Shown: positions 60,196 to 64,000 of the stretch, one piece after another
Position numbering within the stretch: the stretch's first letter is position 1
Layout of the letters: every line of letters begins with the position of its first letter
Source of the DNA: Flavobacterium pokkalii
Lineage (GTDB): Bacteria; Bacteroidota; Bacteroidia; Flavobacteriales; Flavobacteriaceae
Assembly (NCBI RefSeq): GCF_014596575.1
Contig: NZ_NASZ01000002.1
Span: 62,001-126,000, forward strand
Direction of reading: 5' to 3'
DNA length: 64,000 nt
Program-made: the position numbers and the translations under genes
Notes under the pieces: model-generated
Told to the model about the DNA's origin: nothing
Databases searched by the model: none
What the model saw: only the letters and a program-made list of their open reading frames with translations

Positions 60196-60274
60196 GATTA
60201 ATATATTAAAACAGTGTTTAATAAGGGCAAAATTACAAAATTTTCATTTGCATTTGTTAATTTTTAATTTTTTT

Positions 60275-61531
60275 TTAGTTGATGATATTTAGGGAGCTGG
60301 CGGTGCCTTTTCCAATGATTCTGTCATAGCGTCCGGTGTTTTCTTTGTAATAAACTAAAACAGTATATTCATTTTCAGTTTGGTAGAAATTTCCGTCGAT
60401 GGCATTTTCGTTATCAATGTTTCCGTTTTTATCGGCGATGACATATTTGTAATTGGTAAATCCCTGTTTGATTAAGATGGCTTTTTCATAAATTCCTTTT
60501 TTTTCATCATAATCCATTTTGTATTCCGGCGATAAGTTATAGTTGTTAAACATTCCGGAAATATAAATGTCTTTGTTGAGTCGGAAGGAGGGAGCCGAAA
60601 GGCTAAAATAAACCCAGGCATAATCGGCTTCGGTTTCATTATTCGTAGCGTTAGAATTTTTGACCAAAAAATTTCCGTTTATATCTTCAAAATAAGTGTA
60701 AGGGAAGTTGGTTCGGGCGTTATTGGTGTATAAGTAGCTGTTGTAAATGTCCGTGCTGGCATCCACTCGCGCCACATTGTTAGCGGCTACGCGGATGTCT
60801 TTGTTTTCAAAGTAAAGAAATTCATTGCCAGCCCAAAATTGGGTTTCGCTGTCATATTTGTAAATCAAATCATTTCCCACGGTATATTGTGGTTTAATAT
60901 TATTTATTGCAGTACTGAAATTGCCGTTTTGAAGTAATGTTACTTTGATGTTTTTTAAAGGATTTTGAAAAGTAATACTGTTGGATTTTATGGAGAAATC
61001 CAAGTTGTGTTTGTATTCTATTAAATTAACGTTTCGGGCTCTTTTTATTTGTAAAGGAACTGATGCATTGTCTTCGTAAAGCATAAATTTTCGTGAAAAA
61101 ACTACTTCGCGGTCATCGTTTAAGATTTTGAGCAAATAGTTGCCACTTAGTCGCAACTGTTGTGTAAACTGGTTTGGAAAATTTAATTTATAGTGCGAAT
61201 AGATTTGTAAAGTGTTGACGGAATTCGTGTAGTTTTGAATTCTTTGATTGTCAAAACCTTGTAAATATTCGTTTTTTTGAATAGTTGACGGATTCCAATT
61301 GTAATCACAATGGATGATTTCGTAATAATAATTAGCTTCATTTCCATAGAGATCATCAAACTGGAATTCAAAAGAGCTGCCTAGTTCAAATATAGGAATT
61401 ACATTTTGACCGTTTTGGACAAAAGAGATGGTTTTGATATGATAAGGCGGAGCTGTTTCATTTTGTATTTGAGCGGTTGCTGTTTTGAAAATGAAAAGCC
61501 ATAAGATTCCAAAAAGAAAAGGTTTAGGCAT
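60275..61531 (-). CDS. Type IX secretion system plug protein (DUF5103)
   Basis: This 418-aa periplasmic protein has a signal peptide (MPKPFLFGILWLFIFKTATAQ) and the DUF5103 pattern: ISFVQNGQNVIPIFELGSSFEFQFDDLYGNEANYYYEIIHCDYNWNPSTIQKNEYLQGFDNQRIQNYTNS, then LSGNYLLKILNDDREVVFSRKFMLYED. The C-terminal half has a starch-binding-like fold (LNKDIYISGMFNNYNLSPEYKMDYDEKKGIYEKAILIKQG). In F. johnsoniae, the Plug protein closes the SprA translocon pore. It fits the T9SS cargo at 23.4 kb. The match to that Plug is by family recall. Confidence 0.85.
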   Translation of the reverse strand: MPKPFLFGILWLFIFKTATAQIQNETAPPYHIKTISFVQNGQNVIPIFELGSSFEFQFDDLYGNEANYYYEIIHCDYNWNPSTIQKNEYLQGFDNQRIQNYTNSVNTLQIYSHYKLNFPNQFTQQLRLSGNYLLKILNDDREVVFSRKFMLYEDNASVPLQIKRARNVNLIEYKHNLDFSIKSNSITFQNPLKNIKVTLLQNGNFSTAINNIKPQYTVGNDLIYKYDSETQFWAGNEFLYFENKDIRVAANNVARVDASTDIYNSYLYTNNARTNFPYTYFEDINGNFLVKNSNATNNETEADYAWVYFSLSAPSFRLNKDIYISGMFNNYNLSPEYKMDYDEKKGIYEKAILIKQGFTNYKYVIADKNGNIDNENAIDGNFYQTENEYTVLVYYKENTGRYDRIIGKGTASSLNIIN

Positions 61532-61608
61532 AATTATGTGATTGCTTGGTGTAAATATAACAAAATAAGCAATAGAATATTATGCCGTTCTTGGTTCTCT
61601 TTTGTGAA

Positions 61609-62373
61609 TTATTTGAAGCAAACAGGAATGATTTCTCCTTTAGCCAGGCAGTATTTTTCTACTAATTCCGGACTGATTTCGTTAGTGTAATCCTCTTCGG
61701 TTACTTTGAAACCAATGTTTCTTAGTTTGTCAAAATAGTCGCGACCGTAAATACGAACGTGGTCGTATTGTCCGAATATTTTAGCACGCTCTTTTGGATC
61801 AGTGATGCTGTCATCGGCAAAAGTAGTTGCTCTTTTTAAATCTTGTGGAATTTGTAAAATAGCCATTCCGCCCGGTTTTAACACGCGATACAATTCCTGC
61901 ATGGCTTTGGTGTCATCCGGAATATGTTCCAAAACGTGGTTGCAAAGGATAACATCGTATTGATTGTCTTTGAATGGTAGATTACAAATGTCGGCTTTTA
62001 CATCTGCCAATGGCGAAAACAAATCGGTTGTTGTATAATCCAGATTTTTTTGTTTACGGAACAATTTGTAAAAAGCCTGCTCCGGTGCAAAGTGTAATAC
62101 TTTTTTTGGTGCTGTGAAAAAATCGGTTTTTTCATTTAGGTATAACCAAAGTAGGCGATGTCTTTCCAGTGAAAGTGTACTAGGTGAAAGTACATTGTTT
62201 CTTTGGTTTTCATAACCATAAGGTAACATCGATTTGAAACTTTTTCCGTCGATAGGATCGGTATATTTAGTTCCTTTTAATGAAAATGCGATAATAGGAC
62301 GCGCCACATAACTTAAGCGAATAAGTAAGGGGCGAGGGATGGTATTGAGGATAAGTTTAAATAATGATTTCAC
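61609..62373 (-). CDS. Class I SAM-dependent methyltransferase
   Basis: This 254-aa protein has an N-terminal extension (1-90) and a Methyltransf_11-type domain: VLHFAPEQAFYKLFRKQKNLDYTTTDLFSPLADVKADICNLPFKDNQYDVILCNHVLEHIPDDTKAMQELYRVLKPGGMAILQIP. The motif I glycines are replaced (HFAPEQA), which is seen in a subgroup of surface-glycan methylases. The C-terminal part ends EISPELVEKYCLAKGEIIPVCFK. The substrate is not known. The gene stands alone in its orientation group between DUF5103 and the GxxExxY gene. Confidence 0.83.
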   Translation of the reverse strand: MKSLFKLILNTIPRPLLIRLSYVARPIIAFSLKGTKYTDPIDGKSFKSMLPYGYENQRNNVLSPSTLSLERHRLLWLYLNEKTDFFTAPKKVLHFAPEQAFYKLFRKQKNLDYTTTDLFSPLADVKADICNLPFKDNQYDVILCNHVLEHIPDDTKAMQELYRVLKPGGMAILQIPQDLKRATTFADDSITDPKERAKIFGQYDHVRIYGRDYFDKLRNIGFKVTEEDYTNEISPELVEKYCLAKGEIIPVCFK

Positions 62374-62400
62374 AGACTATATGTAAAAAAAAAAACTAAA

Positions 62401-62427
62401 CACAAATTTCACAGATTATCACAGATT
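62401..62427. repeat. Left imperfect inverted repeat flanking the GxxExxY gene
   Basis: This 27-bp AATTTCACAGATT-type sequence matches the complement of 62860-62886 at 21 of 27 positions. It consists of two CACAGATT/CACAAATT units. Confidence 0.6.
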
Positions 62428-62465
62428 GTGTTTTGAAAAAGATATGTTTAATGATAGTAAATTAA

Positions 62466-62840
62466 TTATAGTATTATTCGTTTGTATTTTAAACTGTCTT
62501 CTCCGAAATTGGCTAATAAACCAACTTTGTTTTTTGAAGCAGCCAGATAATTTAGAGTTTGTTTTACTTCACTACTAGTAAGTTCTTTGATTGCTTTTAA
62601 TTCCAAAATAATTTCTTCAAAAACAACAAAGTCAGCATAATAGTATGTGGGTAAAATGATTTCTTTGTATTCGATATTGTATTTTACTTCACGCGAATAA
62701 GGAATTTGGTTTTTTTGGAACTCATATTCCAAAGCATCACCATAAACTTTTTCACTATGTCCTTTTCCTAATATTTTGTGGACTTCCATGCAGATTCCAA
62801 TTATTCGATAAGTTTCTTCTTTTAAATAAAATTTTTCCAT
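62466..62840 (-). CDS. GxxExxY-family protein (PD-(D/E)XK-like)
   Basis: This 124-aa protein matches the GxxExxY family: ICMEVHKILGKGHSEKVYGDALEYEF (the name motif is GHSEKVY), then YKEIILPTYYYADFVVFEEIILELKAIKELTSSEVKQTLNYLAASKNKVGLLANFGEDSLKYKRIIL. The Asp in ADFVVF and the ELK triad resemble a PD-(D/E)XK nuclease centre, so nuclease activity is possible but unproven. It is enclosed by imperfect 27-bp inverted repeats, as these genes often are (from memory), which suggests a mobile cassette. Confidence 0.85.
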   Translation of the reverse strand: MEKFYLKEETYRIIGICMEVHKILGKGHSEKVYGDALEYEFQKNQIPYSREVKYNIEYKEIILPTYYYADFVVFEEIILELKAIKELTSSEVKQTLNYLAASKNKVGLLANFGEDSLKYKRIIL

Positions 62841-62859
62841 ATTTTTTAGAATAACTTTT

Positions 62860-62886
62860 AATTTGTGGAAATCTGCGAAATCTTTG
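62860..62886. repeat. Right imperfect inverted repeat flanking the GxxExxY gene
   Basis: It reads AATTTGTGGAAATCTGCG then AAATCTTTG, the inverted partner of 62401-62427. It abuts the stop region of map and may have been the point of insertion. Confidence 0.6.
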
Positions 62887-62887
62887 T

Positions 62888-63706
62888 TTAGATTACTAAA
62901 GGCGCTTTTCTAAACTCATCTTCTTCATTGCTTTCAATACCTAAAGCTTTGTAGATATAAGCATAAGTTGAAAGTAATTCCGGTTTTCCATCTACTAAAG
63001 CTACATCGTGTTCAAAGTGAGCGGATGGTTTTCCGTCGGCAGTAAGGATTGTCCAACCGTCTTTTAATTGTTTGATGTTGCGTGTTCCCTGATTAATCAT
63101 CGGCTCTAAAGCAATAACCATTCCTTCAACAAAAAGTTTTCCGCGACCTTTTTTGCCATAATTAGGCATTTCGGGGTCTTCGTGCATTTTTTTTCCTAAA
63201 CCGTGACCTACTAATTCACGAACGACTCCGTAACCATGTGCTTCGGTATATTTTTGGATTGCATTTCCAACGTCTTCTACGCGGTTTCCGGCTTTGAATT
63301 CGCGCATTCCAACGTATAAGGATTCTTTGGTAACCTGTAATAATTTTTTAGTTTCAGGAGCTACTTCGCCAACTTCAAAAGTGTAGGCATGGTCGCCGTG
63401 AAAACCATTTTTGTAAGCCCCACAATCGATAGAGATAATATCACCGTTTACAAGAGGAGTGTTATTTGGAATTCCGTGAACAACCTGAGCATTTGGACTC
63501 ATACAAAGTGAATTTGGAAAACCGTATAACCCAAGAAAACTTGGTTCGGCACCATGATCGCGGATGAATTCCTCGGCCAATTTGTCAAGATGTAAAGTAG
63601 TTACGCCTTCTTTGACTTCAGAAGCCAGCATACCTAATGTTTTGGATACGATTAAAGCACTTTCGCGCATTAATTCTATTTCTTCACGGGATTTTACTAT
63701 GATCAT
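62888..63706 (-). CDS. map: Methionine aminopeptidase, type I
   Basis: The protein has 272 aa from the ATG at 63706 (MIIVKSREEIELMRESALIV); an upstream ATG at 63760 is in frame but lies on the promoter. It removes the initiator methionine. The metal ligands are Asp94 and Asp105 (ISIDCGAYKNGFHGDHAYTF), His168 (VGHGLGKKMHEDP), Glu201 (IALEPM) and Glu232 (HFEHDVALV), with His78 at the active site. The -7 box TACTTTTG is at the complement of 63726-63733. Confidence 0.94.
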   Translation of the reverse strand: MIIVKSREEIELMRESALIVSKTLGMLASEVKEGVTTLHLDKLAEEFIRDHGAEPSFLGLYGFPNSLCMSPNAQVVHGIPNNTPLVNGDIISIDCGAYKNGFHGDHAYTFEVGEVAPETKKLLQVTKESLYVGMREFKAGNRVEDVGNAIQKYTEAHGYGVVRELVGHGLGKKMHEDPEMPNYGKKGRGKLFVEGMVIALEPMINQGTRNIKQLKDGWTILTADGKPSAHFEHDVALVDGKPELLSTYAYIYKALGIESNEEDEFRKAPLVI

Positions 63707-63775
63707 ATTTTTAATTTTCGATTTGCAAAAGTACAATTTTATAGTAACTTTTAAAATCAAATGCAGGGAATAAAA

Positions 63776-63801
63776 AAAGCTGCCCGGATTTGGACAGCTT
63801 T
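63776..63801 (-). terminator. Terminator of gpmI
   Basis: AAAGCTG (63776-63782) pairs with CAGCTTT (63795-63801), and inner CC/GG pairs extend it. On the minus strand it is followed by TTTTTTT. It lies 21 nt beyond the gpmI stop. Confidence 0.8.
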
Positions 63802-63822
63802 CAGTTGTTTTATCTTTTCAAA

Positions 63823-64000
63823 TTATTTTACTAATAAGGAATGACTGGACATAGCAGCCGGTTGTGCTACTCCCATCAAGTCTAAAATTGTTGGAGCAAT
63901 ATCTCCTAAAACACCGTCCTGAATAGCTATTTGGTCGTTGTCAACCAAAATAAAAGGAACCGGGTTTGTGGTGTGCGCTGTATTTGGACTTCCGTCAGGG
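63823..64000 (-). CDS. gpmI: 2,3-bisphosphoglycerate-independent phosphoglycerate mutase, C-terminal end (truncated by window edge)
   Basis: Only the last 59 residues are present: PDGSPNTAHTTNPVPFILVDNDQIAIQDGVLGDIAPTILDLMGVAQPAAMSSHSLLVK. The TAHTTNPVPFI motif, with a metal-binding His, and GVLGDIAPTILDLMG are typical for GpmI. The enzyme interconverts 3- and 2-phosphoglycerate in glycolysis. The rest lies beyond the right edge of the window. Confidence 0.88.
   Translation of the reverse strand, partial: PDGSPNTAHTTNPVPFILVDNDQIAIQDGVLGDIAPTILDLMGVAQPAAMSSHSLLVK

Overview
The window looks like a chromosomal segment of a Flavobacterium-type member of the Bacteroidota (Flavobacteriaceae). The evidence is AT-rich DNA, promoters of the Bacteroidota form (TTG, 17-23 nt, TAnnTTTG), two SusC/SusD-type glycan uptake genes, a type IX secretion (T9SS) cargo protein and a T9SS plug protein, an ECF-sigma/FecR pair, and family members typical of flavobacteria (folK fused to a deoxynucleoside kinase, the GH3/DUF2797 pair, DUF5103). 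No phage, transposase gene, integrase or CRISPR array was seen.

Layout. 1-7.8 kb is a pectin locus: the start of a SusC gene diverges from an operon of a rhamnogalacturonan acetylesterase, a GH2 glycosidase and a two-domain acetylesterase, followed by a pectin methylesterase with its own operators. 7.9-13.4 kb holds housekeeping genes (tig, clpP, clpX, serB, small VOC and SRPBCC proteins). 14-30 kb mixes conserved single genes (GH3-type ligase, DUF2797, AsmA-like, sppA, folK-dNK, a T9SS lectin-like protein, a SpoU methylase, DUF1573, mutS, tRNA-Gly, tRNA-Leu, DUF1508) with an orphan secreted protein. 30-36 kb carries waaA, a sugar aminotransferase, a DUF3037/HipA-like kinase gene pair and fabD. 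36-41.5 kb is a stress-type cluster: YceI, a two-component system, and a Crp/Fnr regulator followed by pirin, GNAT, OsmC and a ferredoxin-like protein. 41.7-48.7 kb is a complete ECF sigma/FecR/SusC/SusD uptake locus with no enzyme gene beside it. 49-53.5 kb is a scarred accessory region: an AraC gene with a diverged copy of its own tail, a bacterial PH protein, a mandelate-racemase-like dehydratase with a divergent AraC regulator, and several dispersed repeats. 53.5-64 kb is mostly housekeeping (nhaA, aspC, desaturase, rsmG, pruA, apaG, T9SS plug, a methyltransferase, GxxExxY, map, the end of gpmI).

Most noteworthy. (1) YceI and pirin share a 16-bp palindrome at an identical distance from identical -7 boxes, which places a Crp/Fnr-type class II activator site next to a Crp/Fnr gene. 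(2) The two divergent pectin transcripts carry the same 10-bp box in the same orientation relative to each gene. (3) A near-identical 27-bp promoter element drives two unrelated orphan genes 34 kb apart. (4) The AraC tail copy differs mainly at synonymous sites and sits in a segment bounded by direct repeats. (5) The GxxExxY gene is enclosed by imperfect 27-bp inverted repeats. (6) An overlapping DUF3037/HipA-like kinase pair is a compact two-gene system of unknown function. All of this rests on reading the sequence and on family knowledge; no database search was run.
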